A DNA stretch of 64,000 nucleotides from Girardinichthys multiradiatus (GCF_021462225.1 NC_061794.1:19423784-19487783), one strand, 5' to 3'. Counted from the first letter of the stretch, positions 20,944 to 33,599 are shown. Made by a program: numbers and translations. The notes: generated from the letters alone by a model not told the origin.

Positions 20944-22233
20944 AGCAGGTGTCAAGTTACACTGACGCTCTTTGCTGATTGGCTGATTCATTCCTCACTG
21001 TTCTATTTATAGCTCTGTGTATCTCCTACTGTATATGTCTGGATGTGATTCTGTCTTTCTTTCTGCCTCTCTGTGTCTCACACACAGACACACACCCACA
21101 CACACACCCACACACAGACACACACCCACACACACATCCATGGATTACTATCTTTGTGAGGAATTCCCTTTATTGTCTTCATGTCTATGGCTTAAACATG
21201 ACACTACCACTAACTCTTTTCCAGCGGGACAAACACCCACACACACACACATCCATCTATCTTTTTAAGGACTTTCGTTGACTTTCATTGATTTTCATTA
21301 ATTTCTATGGCTTAAACATGACCCGACCCCTAACCCTTTGACCATCTTCATAGGAGGCAACTACATGGCGGCCATTTTGTGCATGTACTGCTGTTTCAAC
21401 ACCCAGACAACTGTGATTAACCCTAAAGGACAATTTCTTACATCACCCTTCCATGCTTACTACACAATGATTTTAAAATAGCAAGCAGGTTCTATATAAC
21501 TAGTGGAAGTAACCCAGACCTGAAAGGACAACTATACGAGACTTTCAAAATAAGAGGATGCCATTGCTATTCTCATGCACTGTTTCCTTTTTTAGTTTTT
21601 TGGGAGCTCATGGAGGACATTGCAAAACTTTATGTGAGTTTAAAAATTGTTAAGCTACAGATTACTACAGCAGAGATGGAAGACAGCAGTGGAGAAGTGG
21701 AGGGAAAGAACTTCATGGAAACATGAACTCTCTCTTTCATTCTGCAGTGTGTTCTTTACACGCTCAAGTGAGCATGTGCAAAATTATAAATACTCTTCAT
21801 ACATCCTGTGCCATTCTGTTCATTCTTGAATCCAACTCCATATGCTTGTGTGGATTTCCCTTTGTGCTTTCCACTTTAATTCCACATTACAAAGACAAAA
21901 ATTAGGACACCCCATAAAGAAGTATAACAGGTTGTCTCACATTAGCCACTTTTCCAATGCTTGTGGGAGTGGTGGAAAGCTCAGGGTCTGTTTTGATACA
22001 ACATTATCTGGGTAATTACAATTTCCCCAGACCTTACTTTCACAGGTAAAATGTCACACTCTAAGGTAGGACTTTTCAGATTTCCGCAGGCTTGTTAAAG
22101 GGTTTTGAGCAGTGAGGCATTGCACCACAGGCTGCCATAATGGCAGCAGCCAATATACAAATGTATCATTTTTATACCATTAATTTGTCACAAAAAGTAG
22201 TTATAAGATGTTTTTAAGTGAGAAAGAAGACCT
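20944..22233 (-). repeat. large inverted repeat, right arm, outer piece
   Basis: The reverse complement of 12723-14000. It ends with ...agaaagaagacct against aggtcttctttct at the left outer boundary. The main difference between the arms is the length of the CA repeat. Confidence 0.92.
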
Positions 22234-22559
22234 CAAAACTTCATCTTTGCAGTCAGATCATCAAGATTATGAGCCTACTTTGAAATGTTCCGTCTGAGTT
22301 TGCAGAGCAGCAGAACTCTGGTCACAGGGTGGTCTGACTGCTAAAGTAAGCTAAAAGTTAACCTGTTATCTTTTTGTGGCGACTGAAAGTCAATATAACA
22401 CGTTCAGTATGTGGTGAATAACTGCAAGTACCAGAATATAAAATGTAATATTTTTCATCTGAGATTTCTGACATTTTAAGGTAATGTAGATATTAATTTT
22501 AAACTACTTCGCAATAGTTGTAAGAAAAAAAATAAATGGTACGTGGCCTTTCTGAGTAA

Positions 22560-22860
22560 TGGAAACAGAAGGCATCCAAATTCCCAGGATTATTTTTACC
22601 TGGGTCAAACAAATCCTGGGACATTCTAGAGCTTTCAGTGGAAAAGGGGCTGTTTTCCTCAAGAAGTCTCTGATGCATAGTAGATTTCATAGCGGGCTCT
22701 ATGATAGTTAGTGGGCCAGGTCCTGTTCCAGAAAAGGATTTCCAAACCATGACACTTACAGCTCTATGCTTCATAATTGGTATGAGATGATTTGTCACCA
22801 AATAATTCAATTGTAGAATCTGTCCAAAATACATTATTCCGTAAGTCTTTCTATTTTTAA
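22560..22860 (-). mobile_element. old Tc1-like transposase relic
   Basis: The minus strand reads MKHRAVSVMVWKSFSGTGPG then PLTIIEPAMKS and QRLLEEN. This corresponds to the KHGGGSVMVWG...GPGPLTIIEG region of Tc1 transposases. No ends or catalytic residues were found around it. The rest of 22234-23470 has no recognised gene. Confidence 0.6.
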
Positions 22861-23425
22861 GATCTCTTTATATTCCTTAGCAGACTCATTAGCTGCTACA
22901 ACCTTCTTTCTAAACACCTTACTTTGGATCCTATCATAATGTTCCCTCTCACTTCAATAGTCAGGAGCACACCAAACTAAATGTCTGACGTTAAACCTCC
23001 TTCAAAATTCTGACAAACAATGCTTTAGCATTTACATCTTATGTGACACATCTACTTGTGATTTTAGCCATTTTAAGTAGAAATAAAAATGGGATTGTCT
23101 TAATGTTTATCTGGGCAGACTTTACTTTCTATTAAATTACATTTTACAAAAAGGTCTGAAAGATATTTTCTTAAGATATGTTGTTTTTTATTTATTGACA
23201 TTACTTGAATTTTTTTGTGCTGTTAAAGTTAATTTTAAATGTTCATATGCCCAAAGGCTTTCAGGGTGTCCATGTTTTTCACAGTTCTGTAAGTTTGCAC
23301 TTTTGAATTGACTAGTAGTGTGTGCACAGCTGGCACTGAAAATAAATAAAATAAATGTATATGTTGAATACATTTGTCTGGTGTCTGATTAAAACACAGA
23401 AATAATGTTTTTTTTTTCTTTTTTT

Positions 23426-23435
23426 ATTTATTTGG
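23426..23435 (-). terminator. candidate poly(A) signal of the elastase gene
   Basis: Overlapping AATAAA motifs on the minus strand (ttatttattt on the plus) lie about 40-50 bp after the stop codon at 23474. They fit a short 3' UTR, as is typical of pancreatic protease genes. Confidence 0.5.
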
Positions 23436-23473
23436 CAAGCTTCAAGTACAAGTGCAACAAGGACCCAGCCATT

Positions 23474-23716
23474 TTAGTTAGTGGCCATCACCTGAAAAAG
23501 AATGGAAATTATTTCTTTAGTCTGTGTGATAACAGAATATTTCATCAGATTTCAACCCTTTAATAAGATCTTCTCTCAGATTTCTAACACATCCAAATAA
23601 CTGTCATCCAACAGTTTGTCATTTTGTGCTTTATATTGTTTGTAACAATTGCAAACTTTGTCAACCCCTCTCTAAAATATACAGCATACTGGGTTATTAA
23701 AATCTTAAGTTAAAAA

Positions 23717-23770
<54 letters not shown>

Positions 23771-26389
23771 CATGCAGTACTATTAACCAATATTGATGGT
23801 ATACAAATGTTTTCACTCACATTGTTGATCCAGCTGATGTATGCACTGACTCTGGTAAAGACAGAGGGCTTCTTGGGGTAGTTGCAGCCCATACTTGAGC
23901 CAAAGCTCACCACTCCATGGACATCCCAGGTGCCATCAGACCTCTGGCAGTTCAGGGGACCACCTGAGTCTCCCTGGAGGACAGGAGGGACAAATGTGAC
24001 TCGGGTCAACATGGCATTAACAGACTTAAGTGTCTAAGGCGAGGAAAGTGTCTTATCTGAAGATGAAAGTTTATCAAATCTAAATAGTCTGACTTACATT
24101 GCAGCTAGATACCACACCATCGCCTCCAGCACAAATCATGCTGCTGGTGACCAGGGAGCCCCACCAGTCAGGCAAGGTGCAGGTGGACTGGCCAACCACA
24201 GGGAGGAGAGCTTGTTGCAGGATGTCAGCAACGGGACCTCCAGCTTAATTAAAATCAAACAAGATATTCAGATTAACATCTGAAATTCATAAGAACATAT
24301 ACATGAACTACTTTCAACTTATTTTTTGAGTTTTGCGCATGTGCCATCAATTAAAGAGAAGTATTTTTGTTGTACATTTACAGATTAGCTGGAATAATGA
24401 ATTATTTGAAAAGGTTTATTCACTTCAACCTTAATCGGGTTCATAGCAAATCACATTTAGGATCATGATAAACCTCTGTGTAACCAGTTTTCAAAAAAAA
24501 AAAAAAAAAAATGAAATAAGGGCGGGCTGCTGGTCAAAATGTAACATCAAACATGGGACACAAAAATAAGGTAGATTATTTGTGTTCTTTTTGTGCCTCA
24601 GAACTTACTCCAGAGACTTCCCCAGCCAGTGACGTAGCAGGGAGCGTTGTGAGGCAGGATTTCACCAGAGCTGGGAAGACAGGCGGGGGTGATGGCAGCT
24701 GAGAATGTGACAGGAGTTTCCAGCTTGATCAGGGCAATGTCGTTACTGGACCGTAAAATACAGATTAAACAATCAGAAACACTGCACTGTGGAGAATTAA
24801 CACTAAACACTCACAGCATCATATAAAAACACCCAACATACTGTGAGTTCTCTGTGAGAAAACTATTGCCCACCGGATATTATAAGAGTCCCAGTTGGGA
24901 TGGACGATGATCTTTTGGGGGCTGATGGCAGTGGAACCAGCCTCGTTGGTGGTCAGGTCGTGTTTTCCCAGGTAGACTCTGTAGGTGCGGCTTCTGTAAT
25001 GCCACAAAAAACACAGAACAAGATCTGATGAGATATCAAAAACATTCCCTCCATCACAAAAGTTACTAATAATAGAAAACCACTACAGTTTTGGATGTAC
25101 AGTATAGAATTAAAAATGCCAAGGGATTTAAAGCATTACATCTTTCTTTAATGTCAATGATTAAAAACAAGAATACTCTACTTATCTCAGCTACCAATCA
25201 TTGACCCGTCTCAAGGTCAAATAATGATAATAAAAATAAGTATTTTCTTGTTTTGTTTTCAATAAAAACTTTGTAGCTATGTAAACATGGCCTAAAAAAA
25301 CACAAGTATGATTAAAAGTTAAGGTTTTCAGGCTGAAGTAGTCTCAAAAGATTTAAATGTCTAAAGTGCAAGTTTAGTTGTTTTTTTTTTATTTGACATT
25401 GTACAAAAGTAATCCTCCTGGAAATATATTTTATTAAAATAATTCAGTCTTTTTCAACAAAAACACTGAAGTTTGGTTAACCACTGAGCTTTAAAAGCTT
25501 GCCAATCCCAAACATATAGGTATTATTTGCTGTCATAATTTTAGGCTGAAAAGTTTTAAAAGACTGACATGTTTAAAATGAAAGAGAAATCAATAAGATA
25601 TTTTTACATAATTTCTTTGGGGAAGCAACCACTGTTTGTCCTCAGGGACACATTTGTTAGGATTTTTAAGAACTACTTAAGGGTTAATAAATAATAAATA
25701 CACAGTGTGGCAAATTTGTGTTTTTTTCCCTCTATGTTACATTTGTAATCCAACTTCTCACTGTTTCTACAGTCATCAGACTTAATCATTTTTTTTAAAG
25801 TTATCTTAATGTATATCTTAATTGTAATACTAGATTTTTTTAAATGATCATATTGTTTCCCATATTTTAGATCCTTAATTTCTTAAGTGTTGCCTGGGTG
25901 TTTAAGTCATAATTATATTTGTCTATTTTCTTTACCCAATGCAGTGAGCAGCAGTGATGACCCACAGGTCGGAGATCAGAGTGCCACCACAAGTGTGGTA
26001 GAAAGCACTACCACTCTTGTATTGAAGAGACACCTGAGGAGAGCATAAAAACAGGTACACACATGTGTTATAATTTGCAAAAAACTTTCAAACTATGGAG
26101 TCTAGTAAGAAGGGTAAATACCTGCCAGGGCCAGCTGTTCTGACGGACATCATCTCCGCCAATAACCTTGGAGATGATGGGGGGTTTGGTGGGCCGGCCA
26201 CAGCCGTAGGCTACGAGACAATACAACAACAGTAGAAAACATTGCTATTCTTGCCATTATTAGAATCTAAACATACATGTTTGCATTTCATCTTTGTGTT
26301 TAGGACATTCAGTAACAGATTTTCTTTTGTTAACGAGGAATCTTTAGCTTACCACTGGCAACGAACAAAGCCAAGATCACAAACTTCAT
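23474..26389 (-). CDS. ela2: CELA2-type chymotrypsin-like elastase, 8 exons
   Basis: Exons on the minus strand are 26353-26389, 26122-26210, 25936-26033, 24874-24993, 24609-24745, 24098-24243, 23821-23973 and 23474-23491. All have AG/GT sites and consistent phases, giving 798 nt and 265 aa. The start [12 protein letters not shown] is a signal peptide. The zymogen is expected to be cut after ISK at VIGGDD. The S1-family triad is His72 (TAAHC), Asp117 (NDIAL) and Ser212 (GDSGGP). In chymotrypsin numbering the S1 pocket looks like Ser189, Gly216, Ser226, as in CELA2. Expected role: secreted pancreatic endopeptidase cleaving after medium to large hydrophobic residues. Similarity to CELA2A is strong in [20 protein letters not shown] and [12 protein letters not shown]. 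It diverges head-to-head from the next protease. Splicing is inferred, not observed. Confidence 0.93.
23709..23768. repeat. A-run and (AT)n in the last elastase intron
   Basis: A poly-A tract of about 25 bases is followed by AT dinucleotides, inside the intron between the GDSGGP exon and the tiny last exon. Confidence 0.9.
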
Positions 26390-26426
26390 TGTGACTGTCA
26401 GTGAGTTTTATGGTGACTTGTAGCTC

Positions 26427-26434
26427 TTTATATA
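26427..26434 (-). promoter_or_regulatory. TATA box of the elastase gene
   Basis: TATATAAA on the minus strand lies about 38 bp upstream of the ATG, implying a very short 5' UTR, as usual for digestive protease genes. The transcription start is not visible. Confidence 0.65.
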
Positions 26435-26689
26435 GTATAGCTCTGTGGGCATCTCAGAATATTGCAAACAATTTTCAGGAAAATGTCAGGAAAACTTTGC
26501 TGGAAAAACAAATGTAACCTTGGATATAAGAGTGAAGATAAATGCACCGTATCTCTCCTGTTTCCACCGTACCTGTGTGAGAAACACACAGATGCCTCCT
26601 GATGTGGTCAGCTTTTTTATCAGCAGAGAAAATACTTTTGTTGACAAAATATGTTTTTCTTTTTTTTATTAAAATGAAGACTACTCATA

Positions 26690-28225
26690 CAGCCATGGAG
26701 AAAATACAGTCATGGTTAAAAAAAACATTTGATGTCCAATCTGTATGACTGCTGAAGCTAGGATGAAGCTTTGAGTGATGCATAAAAAATGAGCCGTGTT
26801 ACAAAGAAAACTGGCCTAAAATCCATCCATTCTTTCTTTACAAAAATATTTAAACGATTCTGAAGTTTGTAACAGATGATCAGTTGGTAAACCTTTGGTA
26901 AGCCATTCTAACACATGAATATACTTTTTATCTAAACCATTTTATTGTGACTCTGGTTGGATATTTTGTGTTATTGTTGTGTTGGAAGTTGAACCTTAGC
27001 CCCATTTTCAAGTCTTTTGTGGCTTTTATCTGTTTTTTTTTTTTCAAGATTATTGAATTTAGCTCCATCTGTCCTTTCCACAGATCTGATCAACTTCCCT
27101 GTCCCTGCTGAAGTAATCATTCTCACAGAATGATGCTGCCACCACACTGTTTCAATGTGGAGATGGTTTGTTGAGGGTTATTTTTCTGCCCTTATGTTTT
27201 TCACCTGTTGGCCAGAGATTTCCGTTTTGGTCTCTTCTAACCAGGACATCTTTTCCACATTTGCTTGTGGAAAACATAATGGAACATCTTTTGGTTTTCC
27301 TTCAAGAATTTGTTTGTGGCCAATTTTCAACAAGGGCCATGTCTGAGTTGTAGACAATTAATAGTTGCTGCACAAATGCCTATTTCTTTTCATTTCCCAA
27401 TATATGATTGATCAGTGCTCCATGAGATCTTCAAATCTTTGGATATTGATTTATTTCATCAATGTTTACTTATTTAATACTCAAAAAGTGCCAGTGAGGG
27501 AGAACTCTCTTTCAATCGTGCCAAGGTAAAACCATCATATACCATACAAAGACCAAAAATTAGAAAAGGGATAACAGCTAAGACTCATAACAGTGACACT
27601 TTTAATTAATAAGATTAGTAATAAAAACTAACGTTCCAGGAAAGCAGGTCAGATAAGTATGGAAGTTGCTTCTGTAGGATGGCTTTGTGAGTAAATAACA
27701 AAGTCCCTTCCTTTGGAAAGATCTAAAAATCAAGATTCTGATACAATACATAGTGGTGTGTGAATAGCTACCTCCAGCGGAAAATTGTGGAGCAAATTAT
27801 TGAACAGGATGAGTGGGTTTGAAGGTGGACCCTAACTCTGCTTTAAACGTCTCATCAACTTTATTTCAGGCCTCTCTGCTCTGTTTCTTGATCTGCATGA
27901 GGCTGTTTGTTAGCTAATGTTCTCTCACAAACCTCTGCGGCATTCACAGAACAGCTGGATCTATACTAGCAACTACTGGAACACACAAGTGAAGTCTCTT
28001 CACTTCTTAGGTGATTTCTGAAGGTGGTAGGTTGCACTGGATTTTATTTCAGGGTATCAGATTAAACTCCGTCAGTACTCAGCCTGGTATAATGCTGCAC
28101 TCCTCACAAATCCAGTTTAGAGCACAATCGTTGATGAATCAAAAAAGACTTCCACTAAATGTGTATGCCATACTTTTCAGATATTTATTTGTAAAAATAA
28201 AATAAAATAAAAGTGAAAAACCTGA
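26690..28225 (-). mobile_element. degenerate Tc1-like element (family D)
   Basis: The plus strand carries antisense transposase text I recognise from a common fish Tc1-like repeat: 'gatgctgccaccacactgtt', 'ccctgtccctgctgaag', 'cctctgcggcattcacagaa' and the end 'catacttttcagatatttat'. A diverged homologue lies at 46240-47290. No open transposase remains and the ends are unclear, so the boundaries are approximate. It lies between the two divergent protease promoters. Confidence 0.65.
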
Positions 28226-28676
28226 GTCATTACACCTTTCATTTATGTAAAGTTTTGATGAGATGGAAAACTGTTAATGGATCCACACAGACAAAAGCAA
28301 GTTCTGTAATACAAGAGATTACATAAGCTATACCTTACATATTTTTTAGCTTTATGTAAGGTAAGTCAACAATCAGCAAAATCCAAAAACAGTTACTGGC
28401 CAGTTTATATGGTTAGGTGTGTCATTCAAGGTTTTTTTTTGTAGTTCTTGACATTAAAACTTCAGGAATAGTAAATGGCTGTGACATGTTCAATAAACAA
28501 TTAAAAAAATAGAAAATGCAGCTTCAGCTGCAGCTTTGACCTTGGAATTGTATTGGACATCTGCCAGTTCTGCATGTCCACCTATAGCTCCACCCCCTCT
28601 GTTAAATTTTCTCACGGTGTAATTTTCCAGGAATAAGGTCCAGATGTTGCAGGTTACATAAGAAAGGTGGTGACAG

Positions 28677-28686
28677 ATATAAATAT
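28677..28686 (+). promoter_or_regulatory. TATA box of the chymotrypsin-C-like gene
   Basis: atataaatat lies about 40 bp before the ATG at 28725. E-box-like CANNTG motifs occur upstream (catctg at 28559, cagatg at 28632). They could serve a PTF1-type pancreatic activator, but this is only suggestive. Confidence 0.6.
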
Positions 28687-28724
28687 CTCAGAAGTTTACT
28701 TCAAACTGTGGTGCTACTGATACA

Positions 28725-31126
28725 ATGAAGTTTGTGGTGCTTGCTTTGCTCTTTGCTGGCGGTAAGAAAGACTTTCCTGCTAAGAACAACAGATAAAATA
28801 ATTTTTCTACCCCCCTCTCTTCATTTGGTGTGCCATATTTACCTGAAACATGCAAGTAAGTCTCATCTTTGATTTCAGCCTACGGGTGCGGCAATCCTAC
28901 CTACCAACCTGTGGTGAGTCGAGTGGTTAACGGAGAGGATGTCAGGCCTCACAGCTGGCCCTGGCAGGTAAAAAAAATATGAAGCTCTACAAAGAAACCT
29001 GTAAAATTGTATATGTTAAAATCATTAAGGCAGCGTGAACAGATATTTTGGGTGCAGAAATGAATAATAAGCATAAAGCTAGTTTACATGTATCTTTTGA
29101 ACATAATATAAGGGAATAACAACAGGTACTCACTTATTTCAATTACATTAATGAAACGTCAGTTCCATTTTATACAACCTTTTGAAGATCTACTGCAAAA
29201 GCTAAAATATCTAAAATAATGGCTCCATGAGCAAGGATATTAGCCCCCGAAATGCTCCTTTGGCGCAGCACAGTGGCCTCCTGCTGGGTTTCATTGGATC
29301 ATAAAGATCAACAGATTAACAGAATATTATTAAAGTAGGAGTTACAAATTCCCATCAAAACACTGGTAGCATAAATGTCAACACCAGCTAAAACAATGAT
29401 AACAAGGCATGAAGATAATTCTTGTTATTGTCATGTATTCTTTCAGATTTCCCTGCAATACAACAATAATGGTGAATGGAGACACATCTGCGGGGGAACT
29501 CTGATCTCTGACCAGTGGGTTCTAACTGCTGCTCACTGTGTCAGGTGGGAAACTGTCACAGAACCCTTTTATAAAGACTCATGAGTCACATTTAAAAATA
29601 TTTTTTTCTATATAAAACCAATTAATTATGTTATTTCTGAAAATGCTAACACATGAACATAGTATTAAATCAGATCTCTGCTGCTTCTGATTTTTCAACT
29701 CGTAGCTCAACCAGGCAGTACAGAGTGGCTCTGGGAAAGCACAACCTGGTCGAAAATGAGAATGGCTCTGTATTTGTGAACCTGGCCAACATCATTGTGC
29801 ACGAAAATTGGAACTCTTTCCTCATTCAGTAACTATTATGGTCTAAACTGTTTTTCTGAAGAGTGCAGCAATATGAGTACTGATAAAGTCTGATGTTCGT
29901 GTTCCACAGTAATGACATTGCCCTGATCAAGCTGGCGGCCCCTGTTGAATTATCTGACACCATCCATCCCTCTTGTCTTCCTGCTGAAGGCTTTATCCTC
30001 CCTCATGATGCACCATGCTTTGTGACCGGGTGGGGTCGCCTCTACAGTGAGTTGTCTATTTTAAATTTTTTGGGTTGGCTGGAACATAATCAAATAAAGG
30101 TTGCATTATATGTGATGTGTAATACTGCCCACCTGTGGCCATCCTACATATATTCTAGCATTATGAAATTAAGAAAGATGAGAAAGCACTGTTGAGTTTC
30201 TATACCTTAAAGCAAGCAGAATAGATTGTAATTTTATATTATTTAATTATGTTTACAGGTTCACAGTCACTGGATTTATTTGTTAATTAGCAAAGTAAAA
30301 TGAGGTGCAATTGTGGCTTTGTTGTACAGTGGTTAATGCATCTCTTATGTGCACAGCCGGAGGTCCCATCGCTGACATCCTGCAGCAGGCTTTGCTGCCA
30401 GTTGTGGACTACGCTACCTGCAGCCAGTCAGACTGGTGGGGCTCTCAGGTGATACAAACTATGGTCTGTGCTGGTGGAGACGGAATTGTTGCTGGATGCC
30501 ATGTGAGTCCTAAACACAAATATTTTCAGTTAGTATTGACTCTTCCTGTGGATACTGATGGATAACGTTGGTTTTTAAAAAAAACAATTCACAAAAATAT
30601 TTGATATTTTTATAATCATTGCACTTTTTTAAGGACGACTTTATACAGAAATGAAAATTTGCTATCTTTTACTTTTACTTGAAATAAGATGTCTGCATAG
30701 AAGATCTGCTTAAATATACAAAGTGAATAATCTATTTCTGTCATGAAAGTCTGTTAAATCTATCTTGCAGATATTATATGCAACATATATGTGTATTACA
30801 TTTTTACTCTCAGATTTTGATAACTGAAATTTTGTTTTTGTGGCACTGTTTAGGGAGACTCTGGTGGTCCTCTGAACTGTCAGGCCTCTGATGGATCCTG
30901 GGAGGTTCATGGTATTGTTAGCTTTGGCCCTGGGCTCAGCTGCAACTACTACAAGAAGCCCACTGTGTTCACTCAAGTCAGCTCCTTCGTGGACTGGATT
31001 AACCATGTAAGCTTCTGAAACTGCTGCTAAATCACTGTATACAGAGTTCAGATTTTTTATGTGATACATATCATAAAAAAACACATCTTCATGATTTTTT
31101 CACAGAACATGATGCTGGTCAACTGA
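28725..31126 (+). CDS. ctrc: chymotrypsin-C/elastase-like serine protease, 8 exons
   Basis: Exons are 28725-28761, 28879-28967, 29447-29544, 29706-29828, 29910-30046, 30357-30502, 30854-31006 and 31106-31126. All sites are AG/GT and phases agree; 804 nt encode 267 aa. The exon layout equals that of the neighbouring elastase gene except for one extra codon in exon 4. [12 protein letters not shown] is the signal peptide; activation is expected after VVSR at VVNGED. The triad is His72, Asp118 and Ser213. Phrases such as [37 protein letters not shown] and [12 protein letters not shown] resemble mammalian CTRC more than CELA2, and CTRC neighbours CELA2A in human. The segment before Ser is GIVAGCHGDSGG, so the position usually numbered 189 is Ala, not Ser. 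The symbol is a best guess; a teleost elastase-2-like name is possible. Confidence 0.88.
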
Positions 31127-31175
31127 TGGAGTACTATTTAAAGACCTAAACTGACATTCTAGTCACTCTAAAAGA

Positions 31176-31181
31176 AATAAA
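31176..31181 (+). terminator. poly(A) signal of the chymotrypsin-C-like gene
   Basis: AATAAA lies 50 bp after the stop codon at 31126, followed by a T-rich stretch. Confidence 0.75.
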
Positions 31182-31880
31182 ACCTTTTCTACACTTTATG
31201 TTATCTTGGTTATTTATTGACTCGACATTCCAGTCTTGTTAAAAAACAATGGAACAAGCTCATTTTGAGCCTTAAAAATCAGAAAATAATTGTTGCTTTT
31301 TTCATTAAATGAAAGTTGCAAAAGTACTAAAATTATGCTTTGTTCCACTCTCTTGACACCTTTTAGAAAAATATAACTTTTAGCTATTAAAACAAATGAA
31401 TAGCCAAGAACTGCTAAAATAAATTTTTAAATGAATAAGTGTTTTTTCTTAAACAGAAAGCAGTTAACAATAATGTTCTAGCGCTGATTGCTTCTTGTTT
31501 TTCTATTATCTAAATGTTCTCCTAAACAAACCAGGACACACACACACATGCATGCTCACACAAAAGCACACAGCTACTACAAATACCCTAGAAAATCCTA
31601 AATGCCCAAATTTAACTGTACTTTATGTTCTGTAAAAAAAACTCCTATTAATCTTAAGAAGTTCAATAATTACCTCACCAGTGTTCTGTGACACATCCTT
31701 AGTAACATTTTTAAAGTAAATTCCTGTACACCAATCTCCCTCACCTTGCATCTTATCCTCTTCCTGGAATCTTCACATTCCCAACTAATAAGATAATAAG
31801 ACTAATAAGAGAACATTCAACTGATTCATCTTCCTCACATTTGTTGCATAAACCTGTGTGGGGCTTCCATATTTTTCTTA
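31182..31880. other. AT-rich spacer, no recognised gene
   Basis: No coding region was recognised. There is a short CA-rich stretch near 31536-31570. Confidence 0.5.
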
Positions 31881-32222
31881 CGTTTTTGGTTTAGCCAGAT
31901 GATTCTTGGTTCAAAACCTGGCCTGGGGTCTTTTTGCATGAAGTTTGCATGTTCTCTCAGCGCATGCGTGGGTTCTCTCTGGGTACTTTATCCAACAGTA
32001 CAAAAAACACAATTGTTAGGTTGACTGGGCTTTCTAAATTGTACTCAGGTGTCAGGGGGGTTGATGCAATGTTGTTTGTCCTCTTTGTGTTGCCCTGTGA
32101 TGAACTGATGACTTGTCTATGGTGTGTCCTGCCTCTCATCCAACAACTGCTGGAGATAGTCATCAGCCAGCCCCACGAACCTGTATGGATAAAGTGGGTA
32201 TAGTAAATGGATGGATGGATGC
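31881..32222 (+). repeat. dispersed teleost repeat with ATGG tail
   Basis: The sequence 'gtttgcatgttctctc...' through 'cctgtatggataaagtgggta' and ending in (ATGG)n is a high-copy fish interspersed repeat. A reverse-complement copy lies at about 51790-52040. The 3' tail of short tandem repeats suggests spread by reverse transcription. It has no open frame. Confidence 0.6.
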
Positions 32223-32277
32223 ACTCACCAATAATACACTAATAATTATTTGAGCACATATTGTTGCCACATCCTGT

Positions 32278-33478
32278 TGGATGCGGCAATCCCTCCTTCC
32301 AGCCTTTGGCAAGCCGAGTGGTTAAAGGAGAGGATGTCAGGCCTTACAGCTGGCCCTGGCAGGTAAAATTAAAGTGCAGAATATTATCTAGAAAAGCAAA
32401 GGACACCTTTAGACTCCTAGCGTTAATGACTGAGACTATCAGAGAACATTAGCAAGTTTATAGTGCCTATAAGGCAGAAAGGCAAATAAATCAAATTCTT
32501 TCAGCTATAACCAGGAAAAAAAAAAAAGGTACAACATGCCTACTTTGTATTGCAAAGGGAGAAAAACGTCTCTCTGTGAATTGAATTATAAAAAAAAAAA
32601 ACATTAAAACATATAATTCAGTAGAGGATAAACTAAGAGCTATGAACACCCTCAGGACACCAACTCATTAATCAGCATGAAAATCAACACCATAAAGAAA
32701 CATTAATACCAATGACACTAACGAAACCACTGAACCCCCAAACCTGTTTCAGTTTTCTTTGCAGTGCAATGTTAATGGTGAGTGGGGGGACTGCGATCTC
32801 TAAACAGATGTAAGAAACAAAACTTTTAGTTGAGAGGGATTTTATTAGGTCTTTGTTGCTTCTGATTGACCAACTTGAAGCCAAGACCTAGAGTGCAGAA
32901 TAGGTCTGGGAAAGCACAACCTGAAGCAGACAGAGGCTAGTTCTGTGTTCATAAGGAGTGCTAACATCATTATACACTAGGATTGGGACCTTTTGCAGTA
33001 AGTAAGAATATAGGCAAATGGTGTACTGAAAGCAATACGTGAAGAGTACTGATAACCGGAGTTTATCATCTGCAGCGAGGAGCTTGCTCTGATCAAACTG
33101 GAGGCTTTCTGACACCATCAAGACTGACTGTCATACTTCTACTGGCTTCACGCTCGGCCATTATGGACCCTGCTTAATCACCGGGACAGGTCGCCTTTAT
33201 AATGAGTTGATTTGAATGAGTTGCGTTCTTGCAACTTTTTGCAGAGGTGAAAGTTTACATGACATGATGAAGTTTACTTTAAAAAATGTCTAAATACTGT
33301 CTGGACTCATTTCATTAGCCATCAATAAACCTGTGGACCCTTACTTGCTAAAGTTATGCATTGTTTCTTTGTCAGCATTTCCTAGAGCTAAACAACAATA
33401 ACGTCTTACGTGCACAGGTCTTATTGCTGACATCATCCTGCAGCAGGCCATGCTGCCCATTGAGGACCACACTACAAA
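32278..33478 (+). pseudogene. decayed chymotrypsin-C/elastase-like gene
   Basis: Exon relics run in the same order as in the gene upstream. 32280-32362 is still open with a good donor and reads [20 protein letters not shown] then SWPWQ. About 32762-32808 is a short remnant of the His exon without TAAHC. About 32875-32999 keeps LGKHNL-like text with stops. About 33076-33203 keeps LALIKLEA and SDTIKT-like text, with losses before a 'GTGRL' remnant of GWGRL. About 33413-33478 starts the [19 protein letters not shown] exon and then ends. No signal peptide exon or GDSGGP exon was found. It is closest to the intact plus-strand gene, so this was a tandem duplicate. Confidence 0.85.
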
Positions 33479-33599
33479 AATAACAATTGTAGTGATGAAT
33501 ATAACTTTTTTTTTTCATTAAGTAACACTACTATACAGTATATGGCAGTATTAACTTCTCAGAACAAAAGGTTGGCTTTTGGTGTTAAACTTAAATTGT

